Source: Pseudomonas sp. N40(2020) (GTDB taxonomy: Bacteria; Pseudomonadota; Gammaproteobacteria; Pseudomonadales; Pseudomonadaceae). From it: a DNA stretch of 64,000 bases. Below are positions 15,763 to 23,998 of the stretch, in pieces (position 1 is the first letter of the stretch; each line of letters begins with the position of its first letter). The notes below the pieces were generated by a model, which searched no databases, was not told the origin of the DNA, and was given only the letters and a program-made list of their open reading frames with translations. The translations under genes were made by a program, and so were the position numbers. The stretch is taken from contig NZ_JACSZV010000014.1 of NCBI RefSeq assembly GCF_014472415.1, forward strand, positions 1 to 64,000, given 5' to 3'.

Positions 15763-16464
15763 CTACGGGGCGACCAACTCGGCTAGCTTGGCCGCGATAT
15801 CGGCAAATGTATCTTCAACAGTGCTCAAGCCGCTTCTCGAACCGAGTAGAGGACTGACTTCGCGCAGCGATTCGTAGGTGGTGTCGTGAATGATCGGAAC
15901 CAGCAGATCCCTTGCGAGGAGAGCGGATAGCTCTTTGTCGGCGATGCCTTCGGCTGCTAGGCGACGAAGCAAGGCAGGAGTCACCAGCACAATTCCCACT
16001 CGAGACTTTGCCAAGCCTTTATCAATTTCCCGCAGTAGGGAAGAGCCTAGAAGAACGTCTTTCTCGCTGAACCAAACGGAAACACCGAGCGACTCAAGTA
16101 CATCATGCAGCTCCTTCGCAGATCCTTTCCGGTCGTCCCAGGCGTGACAAAGAAAGACGTCACGTAGATCAGGTGCTGTCGCGCGCCTCTCGAAATTTTC
16201 GCGTACCGGTGTGAGCGTCCTTACCTCGGCGGAGGTGTAGGCGACAGAGGATCCGGGTTTAGACCAGCGCGGCTTTGGGCTGCTAGATGAACCGCCACTA
16301 CTGCGACCACTCCCGCCATTTGACGGAGATGAATAGGATGGTGAATAGGACGAGGATGAATACGATCGCGATCCGTATCCGCTATATCCGCTGCCACATG
16401 CGGGACACGCTGCTCTTGCACTTGCCGAACGATGACCATGTACCGGTGCTGTGCATCTAGACAT
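15763..16464 (-). CDS. TIR-domain protein with N-terminal zinc-binding motif
   Basis: This is a 233-residue protein. The N-terminus C4-TAPVHGHRSASARAA-C20-PA-C23 is a short Cys/His motif I have seen ahead of other bacterial TIR domains. A Ser/Gly/Tyr-rich linker (25-75) follows, then a TIR domain (about 100-230). The TIR domain shows the strand RDVFLCHAWDD (101-111), the loop WFSEKDVLLGSSLLREI (131-147), the strand VGIVLVTP (156-163) and KELSALL, where E178 aligns with the catalytic glutamate of NAD-cleaving TIR domains. An NADase or signalling role in defence is likely. No SMODS, Argonaute or STING partner is adjacent, so the trigger is unknown. Confidence 0.8.
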   Translation of the reverse strand: MSRCTAPVHGHRSASARAACPACGSGYSGYGSRSYSSSSYSPSYSSPSNGGSGRSSGGSSSSPKPRWSKPGSSVAYTSAEVRTLTPVRENFERRATAPDLRDVFLCHAWDDRKGSAKELHDVLESLGVSVWFSEKDVLLGSSLLREIDKGLAKSRVGIVLVTPALLRRLAAEGIADKELSALLARDLLVPIIHDTTYESLREVSPLLGSRSGLSTVEDTFADIAAKLAELVAP

Positions 16465-16696
16465 GTCTTAAACCTTCCAGTTGTAGATGCTTACCCAAGC
16501 AATGATTAAGCAGCGGTTGTACCGAGCCATCAGCTTTTGAAAACACCGCAGCCCATCCTTAATAGCTCGAAATCAACCTGCGCTTCAGACCATGATTCCA
16601 ATATGCTGGCACAAACAATAGCTCATAGCGTGAATTCCGCTAGCTGTCGTAGCGTGATTGTTCGCTGACGGCTTCATTCTCCATTCTTTTCCTTCC

Positions 16697-17134
16697 CTAC
16701 AGTTCAGGCCGGATCAGCCTCGGCAACACCACCCCCTCCGCCAACCTCTCCACCCCCAACCGCACCCTCTCCCCACCCTGCTCAATCACCACCCCATCCC
16801 CCTCCACCGCCAACAACTTCACCCCAGGCCCAACCTTCTCCCCCTGCAAAAAACTACGCGGCGGCCCATCGTTCAGGCTCAGTATCGCCACCGCCCCCCG
16901 ACTCCCCGCCATCACCCCGCTCACCTTGATATCCACCGGCGCCGTTTGATTGGAAAACCACTGCAATGCCGGACTATCACTACGCACCGCGAGCAATTGC
17001 GGGGCTGCCGGCGGGGTGTGGGATTCGGCGGAGGTCAGCAGCAGCGACGACCACGTCGCCACGCCAACCAGCGCGGCGAGCAGTGCCACGGCCTGAACCA
17101 TTTGCGGTGGGGAAAAGCGTGCGGTGAACATCAT
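16697..17134 (-). CDS. gspC: Type II secretion protein GspC (HxcP), short form
   Basis: This is the inner-membrane protein that links the platform to the secretin. Its 145 residues hold a membrane segment (MVQAVALLAALVGVATWSSLLL, about 12-33) and one periplasmic homology region (about 65-140, with GVMAGSRGAVAILSLNDGPPRSFLQGEKV). There is no PDZ or coiled-coil C-terminal domain, so it is much shorter than XcpP or OutC. AAGGAG precedes the start at 17134. It diverges from gspH. In the Hxc arrangement its neighbour would be gspI, which here is 7.6 kb away across the accessory island. Confidence 0.88.
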   Translation of the reverse strand: MMFTARFSPPQMVQAVALLAALVGVATWSSLLLTSAESHTPPAAPQLLAVRSDSPALQWFSNQTAPVDIKVSGVMAGSRGAVAILSLNDGPPRSFLQGEKVGPGVKLLAVEGDGVVIEQGGERVRLGVERLAEGVVLPRLIRPEL

Positions 17135-17254
17135 GGGCTGAATCTCCTTTTAGTCCCTGCCCACAGACTACGCGGCAATTCTCACGGTTTTATTTCACAC
17201 GCCTTACATGTTGGCCGTGCAGGATGATCCTCAACGCAAAGGAGCGCGCAATCG

Positions 17255-17701
17255 ATGAACAGGCAACGGGGCTTTACCCTGATCGAGTTGATGGTGGTGC
17301 TGGTGATCATCGGTATCGCCAGTGCGGCGATCAGCCTGAGCATCAAGCCCGATCCGCTGCAATTGCTGCGCAAGGATGCCGAGCGTGTGGCGCAGTTGCT
17401 GCAAGTGGCGCAGGCCGAGGCCCGCGCTGATGGCCGGCCGATTGTCTGGGTCAGTGATGCCAAGGGTTTTCGTTTCAGTCGGCGCAGCGACAGCGGCAAG
17501 GGTTTCGAGCATTTCAGCCAGGACCCGCAACTACGCCCACGGCCGTGGCAGAGCCCGAAGATGGAGGTTCGCGTGGAGCCGAAACAGAAAGTCGTGCTCA
17601 ACGCCGAATGGATCAACCCGCCGCTGCAACTGACCTTGTCTGATGGTTTCAATCGCCTGAGCGTGTTGCGCGATGGCGCCGGCCGGATCAGCGTGCAATG
17701 A
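17255..17701 (+). CDS. gspH: Minor pseudopilin GspH (HxcU)
   Basis: This 148-residue minor pseudopilin has a six-residue leader, MNRQRG, and the mature start FTLIELMVVLVIIGIASAAISLSI. The GspH signature region LLQVAQAEARADGRPIVWVSDAKGFRF and the C-terminal LSDGFNRLSVLRDGAGRISV follow. AAAGGAG stands ten bases upstream. Its end overlaps gspJ by four bases. Confidence 0.93.
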   Translation: MNRQRGFTLIELMVVLVIIGIASAAISLSIKPDPLQLLRKDAERVAQLLQVAQAEARADGRPIVWVSDAKGFRFSRRSDSGKGFEHFSQDPQLRPRPWQSPKMEVRVEPKQKVVLNAEWINPPLQLTLSDGFNRLSVLRDGAGRISVQ

Positions 17702-18306
17702 AAGACCAACAAGGTTTCACCCTGATTGAGGTGATGGTCGCGATTCTGCTGATGGCGGTGGTGAGTTTGATTGCCTGGCGTGGGCTCGACAGCGTGACTC
17801 GGGCTGACAGTCATTTGCAGGCCAGCAGTGAGCAGAGTGACAGCCTGTTGCGGGCGTTGAATCAGTTGCAGCGGGATGTGGACATGCGCGCGGGGATTGA
17901 ATTGACCGAGCCGAAGAAAGTCGGTGTGGATGATGAGCCGCCCAGCGCCCCGCCCGCGCTGACTGTGCGCAGCAGTGACAGCAAGGGGTTTCGGCTGGAC
18001 ATCATTCGCACGGCGGCGGATCAGCCGGGGGCGTTGCAGCGGGTGCGGTGGTGGGTCAAGGGCGATACGTTGTATCGGGCGGTGGCGGCGGCGCGGAGTC
18101 GGTATCCGTTGCCGGCGCCTACTGCTGGGGTTGCTGTGTTGAAAGATGTTAGCGATGCACAGATTCGGGTTTGGGAAACGGATAAGGGATGGCGGCAGTT
18201 GAGTGGTAATCGGCGGGAGGATCCGCAAGGGCTGGAGATTCGGTTGACTCGGCAGACGCCGCAGGGGGTGGAGAAATATCGGCAGGTGATTGGGCCGTTG
18301 GAATGA
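17698..18306 (+). CDS. gspJ: Minor pseudopilin GspJ (HxcW)
   Basis: This 202-residue tip pseudopilin has the leader MKDQQG before FTLIEVMVAILLMAVVSLIAW and the family segments RGLDSVTRADSHL, LNQLQRDVDMRAG and YPLPAPTAGVAVLKDV. It is coupled to gspH by an ATGA overlap. It is the last rightward gene of the secretion cluster and faces vreR. A family A repeat 32 bases after its stop may end the transcript. Confidence 0.93.
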   Translation: MKDQQGFTLIEVMVAILLMAVVSLIAWRGLDSVTRADSHLQASSEQSDSLLRALNQLQRDVDMRAGIELTEPKKVGVDDEPPSAPPALTVRSSDSKGFRLDIIRTAADQPGALQRVRWWVKGDTLYRAVAAARSRYPLPAPTAGVAVLKDVSDAQIRVWETDKGWRQLSGNRREDPQGLEIRLTRQTPQGVEKYRQVIGPLE

Positions 18307-18338
18307 GTCCCGCCTGATATCCCCGACCCCTTCCCCCC

Positions 18339-18437
18339 TGTAGGAGCTGCCGAAGGCTCGGGCCACGTTCGGACGATCTTTTGATTTTGCTTCTGAAAAA
18401 CAAAATCAAAAGATCGCAGCCTTCGGCAGCTCCTACA
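18339..18437. repeat. REP-type palindrome, family A, after gspJ
   Basis: tgtaggagctgccgaaggct ... agccttcggcagctcctaca with internal gatcttttgatttt and inverse. It sits between two convergent operons. Confidence 0.9.
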
Positions 18438-18449
18438 TTGGGATTGAGT

Positions 18450-18800
18450 GCCCCCGCACGCGGCGCATGCCGCCCCACTCAAAACAATGAGCGTTAGCTC
18501 GAGTAAAGCTCTTGATCTTGATCTCAGAGCCCGTCGGAAGGCTGAGTGGAGGGATTGATCCGGGGGTGGGAGCGAAGCGACCGTTCGACGAAGTCGAACA
18601 CATCGAGAGGAGGTGCAGCGCAGCAAACCGGAGGCGATGCGCCCGGATCAATCCCGCAGCGAAGGAACCCGAGCCACAGCGAGGGCCGCACGTCAGGGCA
18701 AAGACTTTTTGGTTACTTTTGAGGCGTTTGTCAAAAGTGACCCGCCGTCAGGGCGGAACCCTAAGCAGCCATTACCGCAGCAACGGATATGTACACCATC
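18450..18800. repeat. Probable dispersed intergenic element between gspJ and vreR
   Basis: About 350 bases without a supportable gene. It contains an imperfect inverted repeat around ggttacttttgaggcg ... caaaagtgaccc (18712-18744) next to aaagactttttgg and cgtcagggcgg. From memory such sequence is dispersed in many Pseudomonas genomes, often beside operon ends. That it is repetitive cannot be shown inside this window, where it occurs once. Confidence 0.4.
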
Positions 18801-18807
18801 CACCCCA

Positions 18808-19746
18808 CTAGCTAAGGACGACGACACCACCCGGCAACTCGGTGCATTTGACGCCGTAAGCATCCCGAATCAACAACGCGACACCCGCGAGTTGATCAAG
18901 ACTGAAGCGTGCCTGCACCCGGCGTTGGCCGAGTTCGCGGTTGAGCAGCAGCAACATGCCGGGGCGGTAGCGATTAATCTCGTCAATCATCTGACTCAAC
19001 GTCGCCCCATTAAACACCAACACCTGCTGCCGCCAATTCATCACCGCCGCCGTGTCAACGCTCTGCACAATGCCAACCTGCCGCGCGTCATAAGTCACCT
19101 GCTGCCCCGGCTCCAGACGCAAACGGCGCCCTTCAACATCCACTTCCACCGCACCATCAAGGCAAGTCACACAGACCTGCTGATCGGTATTACGCAAATT
19201 GAACCGCGCCTGACTCGCCCGCAACCACCCGCCCCCGGCCTGCATCGCCAACGGCAACCGCGCGGTCTGCACCTCAACTTCACCACTGACCAATTCAAAA
19301 CCCTGCACACCGTCATCGACCGAGCGCTGATTGATTCGGGTCTGCGTGTTCAACTCCAGGCTCACACCCTCCGCCGGTTCAAAACGCCGCTGCTGCCCGA
19401 CCTCGGTGATGAAATCGGCACCCAACCCGCCGAAGCCCCCGGGGATCGTCCCGCGCACCAAAAAGAACGCCGCCGACGCCGCAATGGCACCACCCAGAAA
19501 CGCCCGCCGCCCAAACCCACGCGGCGCCTGCAAACCCTCTGCCGCCGGTTGCAGCAAATGCCACAGAGCTTTGGTCTCTTCGAATGCGCTCGCGTGTTCA
19601 GGACTCTGCGCGCACCACTGGCGTAACGCCCGGGCGTCGGCGACGGTGGCGCGGCCCGAGGTCAGCAGGATCAGCCAGTCGCGGGCTTCGCTTTGCAGGC
19701 GCTCGGCGGCCGAAGGCTCGGCAGGTGTCAGTCGAAAGATGTTCAA
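18808..19746 (-). CDS. vreR: FecR-family anti-sigma regulator (VreR-like)
   Basis: This inner-membrane sensor and anti-sigma factor controls the adjacent ECF sigma factor. The 312 residues comprise an N-terminal cytoplasmic anti-sigma (DUF4880) domain (about 15-65, with ARDWLILLTSGRATVADARALRQW), a membrane segment near 85-98 preceded by a twin-arginine-like GRRAFLGG, a FecR periplasmic domain (about 110-215) and a C-terminal STN-like domain (240-312). It lies 32 bases after the sigma gene. Its place next to gspJ is that of vreR beside hxcW in P. aeruginosa. Confidence 0.88.
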   Translation of the reverse strand: MNIFRLTPAEPSAAERLQSEARDWLILLTSGRATVADARALRQWCAQSPEHASAFEETKALWHLLQPAAEGLQAPRGFGRRAFLGGAIAASAAFFLVRGTIPGGFGGLGADFITEVGQQRRFEPAEGVSLELNTQTRINQRSVDDGVQGFELVSGEVEVQTARLPLAMQAGGGWLRASQARFNLRNTDQQVCVTCLDGAVEVDVEGRRLRLEPGQQVTYDARQVGIVQSVDTAAVMNWRQQVLVFNGATLSQMIDEINRYRPGMLLLLNRELGQRRVQARFSLDQLAGVALLIRDAYGVKCTELPGGVVVLS

Positions 19747-19778
19747 GACGCGCAGATTCTCAACGGATTAATCGGGCA

Positions 19779-20330
19779 CTACTCTGAAGACGGTTTTCCG
19801 GCCCCGCGACCGAACCGCTGAAACACTTTTCTTTCAAGTTTGGCGGCGCAATGGCCCAAGGCAGCCTTGATTTCCTTCTCGACCATGCGCGTGGAAATGC
19901 CAAAGCGCTGGGAGATTTCCAGGTGCGGCGCCTCTTCCAGACGCGCCGCGATAAAAATCCGCCGACGCCGCGCCGGCAGTTCGTATAGCGCCTTGAGCAG
20001 CGACTGGATTTCCTTTTGCCCACCCACCACCCGCGCCGGGTCGAGCGCCTCGTCACCGATTTGCAGCAGCTCTTCGACCTCGGTGCCGGTAAGCAGGCGT
20101 GCATCGGCCTGGCGCCGGTCGGCGGCGATGTTCAGGGCCATGCGATAGAGGTAGGCGTTGGGCCGGGCGATATTGGCCGGCGTCTCCATGCGATCAACGC
20201 GCAGGTAGGTTTCGTGCAGCACGTCGTTGGCCAGATCCTCCGAGCCCAGACGCCGACGCAGGCGCACCCGAAAGTCCTCGTAGGACGTCAGGAACAATTG
20301 GACCAGCGAACCTTGTCCGGTGTCTTTCAT
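19779..20330 (-). CDS. vreI: ECF sigma factor (VreI-like)
   Basis: This extracytoplasmic-function sigma factor has 183 residues from the ATG at 20330 (MKDTGQGSLVQLFLTSYEDFRVRL). That start overlaps the upstream stop as ATGA. The longer frame to 20594 lies inside vreA and is not used. Region 2 is visible as SEDLANDVLHETYLRV and NAYLYRMALNIAADRRQ, and region 4 as LPARRRRIFIAARLEEAPHLEISQRFGISTRMVEKEIKAAL. In the known PUMA3/Vre pathway the sigma factor activates the hxc genes, and the synteny suggests the same here. Confidence 0.9.
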   Translation of the reverse strand: MKDTGQGSLVQLFLTSYEDFRVRLRRRLGSEDLANDVLHETYLRVDRMETPANIARPNAYLYRMALNIAADRRQADARLLTGTEVEELLQIGDEALDPARVVGGQKEIQSLLKALYELPARRRRIFIAARLEEAPHLEISQRFGISTRMVEKEIKAALGHCAAKLERKVFQRFGRGAGKPSSE

Positions 20331-21076
20331 CCCCCGGAAACTCCTTCCCATGTGGTGCATTCCATGCGTTTTCCTGACGACTCCGGTAACAACAGCAACG
20401 TGACCGGCTGACGCAAGGCACTGGGCGTAGGCCGGTCGATCCTGAGATTGCGAAAGCTTTCCACCAGCGCGGTATCGCGCCGTACATCGCCGGTCGAAGT
20501 GACCAACCGGTTGTGTTGCACCAGGCCATCGCGCCCGACCCAGACCTGCAACACCGCGCGATAACCGCCCGGACGGGTCAGCGGCGACCGGCACAGGTTG
20601 CGCTCGATCGCCGCTTGCACTGCCGTGGCATAACTGCGACTGACGGCCACGCTTTCGGGCGACTGTTTTTGCGGCGGCGCTGGCACGTCTTCGACCTGCG
20701 CCACTTGCAAAGTGAACGCATCACCACGGGCATAGCGCGCCATCAAACCACTGCCACCGAGCAGGCGGCGCAGCGCGTCGGCGGCGGTGTATTCGCCATC
20801 CACCGCCAAGGAGCGTCTACCGCGACTCAACTGACTGTCGACCAACACCGCCACACCGGTGGCGTGGCTGTACTGATCGAGCGCCCGGGCCAGATCCTGT
20901 GCAGGAATGTGCAGCGTCATGCGCATGTCTGCCGGCACCGGGTCCGCTGTCGCAGTGCCCGTCAGCCAGGCAAGCAGCACCCCCAGACCCAGCCGGCGCA
21001 CAAGAGTCGTTGAACGCTGAAGACCGTCCCTGGAACTGCCTCGCTGCACGGCTGACGTATCCCTGAAAATCGTCAT
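20327..21076 (-). CDS. vreA: VreA-like periplasmic STN/TonB-domain signal protein
   Basis: This 249-residue exported protein has a signal segment at about 28-44 (GLGVLLAWLTGTATADP), an STN domain (about 52-105, MTLHIPAQDLARALDQYSHATGVAVLVDSQLSRG) and a C-terminal TonB-like domain (about 150-232, AIERNLCRSPLTRPGGYRAVLQVWVGRDGLVQHNRLVTSTG). It lacks a receptor beta-barrel, as known for VreA, and so replaces the usual TonB-dependent transducer in this three-part signalling system. It is translationally coupled to the sigma gene. Confidence 0.88.
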   Translation of the reverse strand: MTIFRDTSAVQRGSSRDGLQRSTTLVRRLGLGVLLAWLTGTATADPVPADMRMTLHIPAQDLARALDQYSHATGVAVLVDSQLSRGRRSLAVDGEYTAADALRRLLGGSGLMARYARGDAFTLQVAQVEDVPAPPQKQSPESVAVSRSYATAVQAAIERNLCRSPLTRPGGYRAVLQVWVGRDGLVQHNRLVTSTGDVRRDTALVESFRNLRIDRPTPSALRQPVTLLLLPESSGKRMECTTWEGVSGG

Positions 21077-21199
21077 CCTGAGGGCTGTTTATGAATCTGG
21101 TGTGACGGCCACTGCAAAAAAACCATCACGGGATTTGCGCACGGCGTGCACTAGACTTCTTGCATAGCGCGGCCCCTTCGGGCCGGCCAGGAGGCCTGC

Positions 21200-21514
21200 A
21201 TGAAATCACTGTGGAAAATCGCCCTTGGCGGGCTGTTGCTGAGCGCCTTCGTCAGCGCCCACGCCGAGCAACCGCTGGGCTGCGTGGAAGTGACGGTCGG
21301 CGGCTACAAGGCGCCGAATTACGATTGCCTGAGCCAGCAGATGGGCAACAACCCTGAAGGCGCGGCAGCGGCGGAAAAGAATCAAGAGGCGCTGAACGTG
21401 CCGGTGAACAAGCGACCGCCGAATCAGGTTGGCCTAGCGACACCGGCCGCGACCAGCACGCGGATGGGCAACACCTTTGGCACGTCGGTGAAACCGCAGC
21501 GCCCACCGCAATGA
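21200..21514 (+). CDS. Small exported protein of unknown function
   Basis: This 104-residue protein has a clear signal peptide (MKSLWKIALGGLLLSAFVSAHA, cleavage before EQPLG) and a Shine-Dalgarno (aggagg) seven bases upstream. The mature part has two cysteines in LGCVEVTVGGYKAPNYDCLSQQM and a Pro/Asn-rich tail (VNKRPPNQVGLATPAATSTRMGNTFG). It diverges from vreA and may belong to the same locus, perhaps as a secretion-related periplasmic protein, but I do not recognise it. Confidence 0.75.
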   Translation: MKSLWKIALGGLLLSAFVSAHAEQPLGCVEVTVGGYKAPNYDCLSQQMGNNPEGAAAAEKNQEALNVPVNKRPPNQVGLATPAATSTRMGNTFGTSVKPQRPPQ

Positions 21515-21523
21515 CACCCCACC

Positions 21524-21634
21524 GATCGTTCCCACGCTCCGCGTGGGAATGCCTCAACGGACGCTCCGCGTTCGGCTCTGGAGGGGACGCGGAGCGTCCC
21601 GGGCTGCATTCCCACGCAGAGCGTGGGAACGATC
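21524..21634. repeat. Palindromic repeat, family C
   Basis: Arms gatcgttcccacgctccgcg and its inverse flank an inner palindrome (ggacgctccgcg ... cgcggagcgtcc). Other members are at 22200-22303, 47368-47469 and 55483-55595. It separates two convergent genes. Confidence 0.9.
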
Positions 21635-21643
21635 ATGGGGGGC

Positions 21644-22084
21644 TCAGTCGCTTGGGGTTTGGCGAAAGCTCACGGCCAGGCGATTCCAGCTGTTGATTGT
21701 GGTCACGGCCATCGTCAGGTCGACCATTTCCCCTTCGCTGAATTGCTCGCGTGCCTGCTGATAAACATCATCCGGCACATGACTTTCGGCGAGCAGCGTT
21801 ACCGCCTCGGCCCACCCCAGCGCCGCACGTTCGCGGGGATTGAAGAAGTTGCTGTCGCGCCACACCGCAATCGCATACAAGCGCCGGTCACTCTCCCCGG
21901 CCCGCCGCGCGTCCACCGAATGCATGTCGGTGCAGAACGCGCAGCCGTTGAGTTGCGAGGCGCGGATCCTGATCAGTTGCAGCAGCGGCTGCTCGATGCT
22001 CAGGTTGCTGGTCAGCGCCTCCATGGCAATCATGGCTTTCATCGCCTTGGGCGAAGCGTTGTAGTAATCCAGGCGCGGGGGCAT
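21644..22084 (-). CDS. AhpD/carboxymuconolactone decarboxylase-family protein
   Basis: This 146-residue protein (start MPPRLDYYNASPKAMKAMIAMEALTSNL at 22084) has the CxxC(x3)H motif of alkylhydroperoxidase AhpD-like proteins: C48, C51, H55 in NGCAFCTDMHS. The two cysteines would serve as a redox pair in a small all-helical oligomer. The frame extends upstream to 22867, but that part crosses repeats and the divergent regulator, so it is not coding. It diverges from the MocR regulator at 22442, a common pairing in which the regulator controls the AhpD-like gene. Confidence 0.88.
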   Translation of the reverse strand: MPPRLDYYNASPKAMKAMIAMEALTSNLSIEQPLLQLIRIRASQLNGCAFCTDMHSVDARRAGESDRRLYAIAVWRDSNFFNPRERAALGWAEAVTLLAESHVPDDVYQQAREQFSEGEMVDLTMAVTTINSWNRLAVSFRQTPSD

Positions 22085-22199
22085 GGCTGTTCTCGGTAGA
22101 CGGAATAATGACTTCACCGTAAACGCCGACAGCGACGCATTACAGCCCCAATTGCACGGAAAACCGGCACACCACTGAACCCTGCCTTTACGCACATCT

Positions 22200-22336
22200 G
22201 ATCGTTCCCACGCTCTGCGTGGGAATGCAGCCATGGACGCTCCGCGTCCACTGTGACGCAGAGCGTCACGGGAGGCGTTACCACGCGGAGCGTGGGAACG
22301 ATCAGGTAAAGATCGCAGCCTTCGGCAGCTCCTACA
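22200..22336. repeat. Family C palindrome joined to a half family A repeat
   Basis: A complete family C element (22200-22303) is directly followed by gatcgcagccttcggcagct and cctaca of family A. It fills the middle of the 357-base divergent gap between the AhpD-like gene and the regulator. Confidence 0.85.
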
Positions 22337-22441
22337 GGGATTGGGGCCAATTTTGGGATTTTCGGCTGCGCAACTACTGATGAACAGGCAAAGCGGAGTA
22401 ATCTGGCGGGCAATCAATTCGCGCCTCGGAGCCCAGTCGGT

Positions 22442-23875
22442 ATGGAACTTCACGTTGTGATCAACGGCCGCAAGGATCTGGCCGGTCAGTTGTATCAACA
22501 ACTGCGTGGTGCCATCGAGTCCGGGCGTCTGGCCGCTGGCACACAGTTGCCGCCGAGCCGCTTGCTGGCCGAGCAACTGGGGATTTCGCGCAAAACCATT
22601 TCCGACACCTACGCCCAACTGACCTACGAAAACTTCCTGACCGGCGTGATCGGCAAAGGCACCTACGTCAACGCACGCCCGGCGCAAGTCCAGCGCAAGC
22701 AAAGCCACACCGAGCTGGCCAGCGCCGAGGTGATCGAGCGCTGGAGAAACCTGCCGGTGTTCCTGCGCCACCCGACGCTGGAAGGCTCGTTGCGCTACGA
22801 CTTCATTGGCGGTGCCACCAGCAAAGGCCAGTTTCCCCATGACGACTGGCGCCGCTGTGTCTCCCACGCCATGCGCCAGATGGCCGGTTCAAAAGGCTTC
22901 TACAGCGTGCCCGAAGGTTTGCCGGCGCTGCGCAATGCGATTGCCCGGCACATCGCGTTTTCCCGCGGGGTCAACTGCAAGGACGAAGACATCGTGGTGT
23001 GCAACGGCGCGCAACAGGCGCTGGACCTGATCACGCGTGTACTGATCAGCCCCGGCAGTCGGGTGGCGATGGAAGATCCGGGCTACCCGCCGGCACGTTT
23101 GCTGTTCGGCACCCACGGCGCGGATGTGGTCGGCGTGCCAGTGGATGACGAAGGCATTGTGGTTGAGCAAATCCCCGAGGGCACGCGGCTGATCTACGTC
23201 ACGCCCTCGCACCAGTTTCCCCTGAGCATGCCGATGAGTCCGGCGCGTCGCGAAGCCTTGCTGGCCCGCGCCTATGATCTGGGCGCAATCATCATCGAGG
23301 ACGACTATGACAGCGAGTTCCGCTACGAAGGCCGGCCCACCGACTCACTGTTCAGTCTCGACCAGCGCGGCATCGTCGCCTACGTCGGAACGTTCTCTAA
23401 AACCCTGCTGCCGGAGCTGCGACTGGGCTATGCGATCCTGCCGCCGGCGATCCTCGAAGCGGTGATCCGCGCCAAGCAACTCACTGATCTGCATGCCTCC
23501 ACCCTGCCGCAATGGGCCTTGGCGAAGTTCATCGCCGAGGGTTGCCTGCTCAAGCATATCCGCCGCTGCCATACGATTTACGCCCAGCGCCGCGAACGGA
23601 TTCTGGCGCGCATGGCCAGCGATCTGTCGCCGTGGCTTGAGGCCGTGCCACCCAGCGCCGGGTTCCACATGGCCGCGCTGTGCAAGAAGCCGATCGACCT
23701 GCCATTGGTGATCGAACTGGCGAAAAAGGTCGAAGTCGGGCTGTACGCCATCGACGGTTTCTATTATCAGCAACCGGTGAAAAGCGGTCTGTACTTCGGC
23801 TTTGGCGCCATCGAGACGCTGGACATCGATATCGCACTGGATCGCCTGCGCGACATCCTTCAGCAAGTCGCTTGA
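22442..23875 (+). CDS. MocR/PdxR-family regulator (GntR HTH plus aminotransferase domain)
   Basis: This 477-residue transcription regulator has an N-terminal GntR winged helix (about 10-78, LYQQLRGAIESGRLAAGTQLPPSRLLAEQLGISRKTISDTYAQL) and a class I aminotransferase-like domain (about 120-470). The domain has the pyridoxal-phosphate lysine in VGTFSKTLLPELRLGY and the IIEDDYDSEFRY segment that positions the cofactor. Such proteins sense PLP or amino-group ligands and often activate a neighbouring gene. Candidate targets here are the divergent AhpD-like gene and the ABM-domain gene downstream. Confidence 0.92.
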   Translation: MELHVVINGRKDLAGQLYQQLRGAIESGRLAAGTQLPPSRLLAEQLGISRKTISDTYAQLTYENFLTGVIGKGTYVNARPAQVQRKQSHTELASAEVIERWRNLPVFLRHPTLEGSLRYDFIGGATSKGQFPHDDWRRCVSHAMRQMAGSKGFYSVPEGLPALRNAIARHIAFSRGVNCKDEDIVVCNGAQQALDLITRVLISPGSRVAMEDPGYPPARLLFGTHGADVVGVPVDDEGIVVEQIPEGTRLIYVTPSHQFPLSMPMSPARREALLARAYDLGAIIIEDDYDSEFRYEGRPTDSLFSLDQRGIVAYVGTFSKTLLPELRLGYAILPPAILEAVIRAKQLTDLHASTLPQWALAKFIAEGCLLKHIRRCHTIYAQRRERILARMASDLSPWLEAVPPSAGFHMAALCKKPIDLPLVIELAKKVEVGLYAIDGFYYQQPVKSGLYFGFGAIETLDIDIALDRLRDILQQVA

Positions 23876-23998
23876 GTGATTGGCCTAACGGATTAACCGC
23901 CGATTGGTTATTGGTGATACGGGGTGGCAGGCCTATCCTGCACAGGCGTTATCCCTCAATGAGCAGGATTCGTCCGGCCTGATTCAGGAGTGTGAGCA

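Noticed and set aside
9007..16696. Prophage or integrative element
   Set aside because: No integrase, structural phage gene, tRNA target or clear attachment repeats. The long direct repeats are duplicated gene modules.
17175..17200. Pho-box-like TCAC repeats between gspC and gspH
   Set aside because: The repeat period is 13 rather than 11 bases, and the heptamers do not match the consensus.
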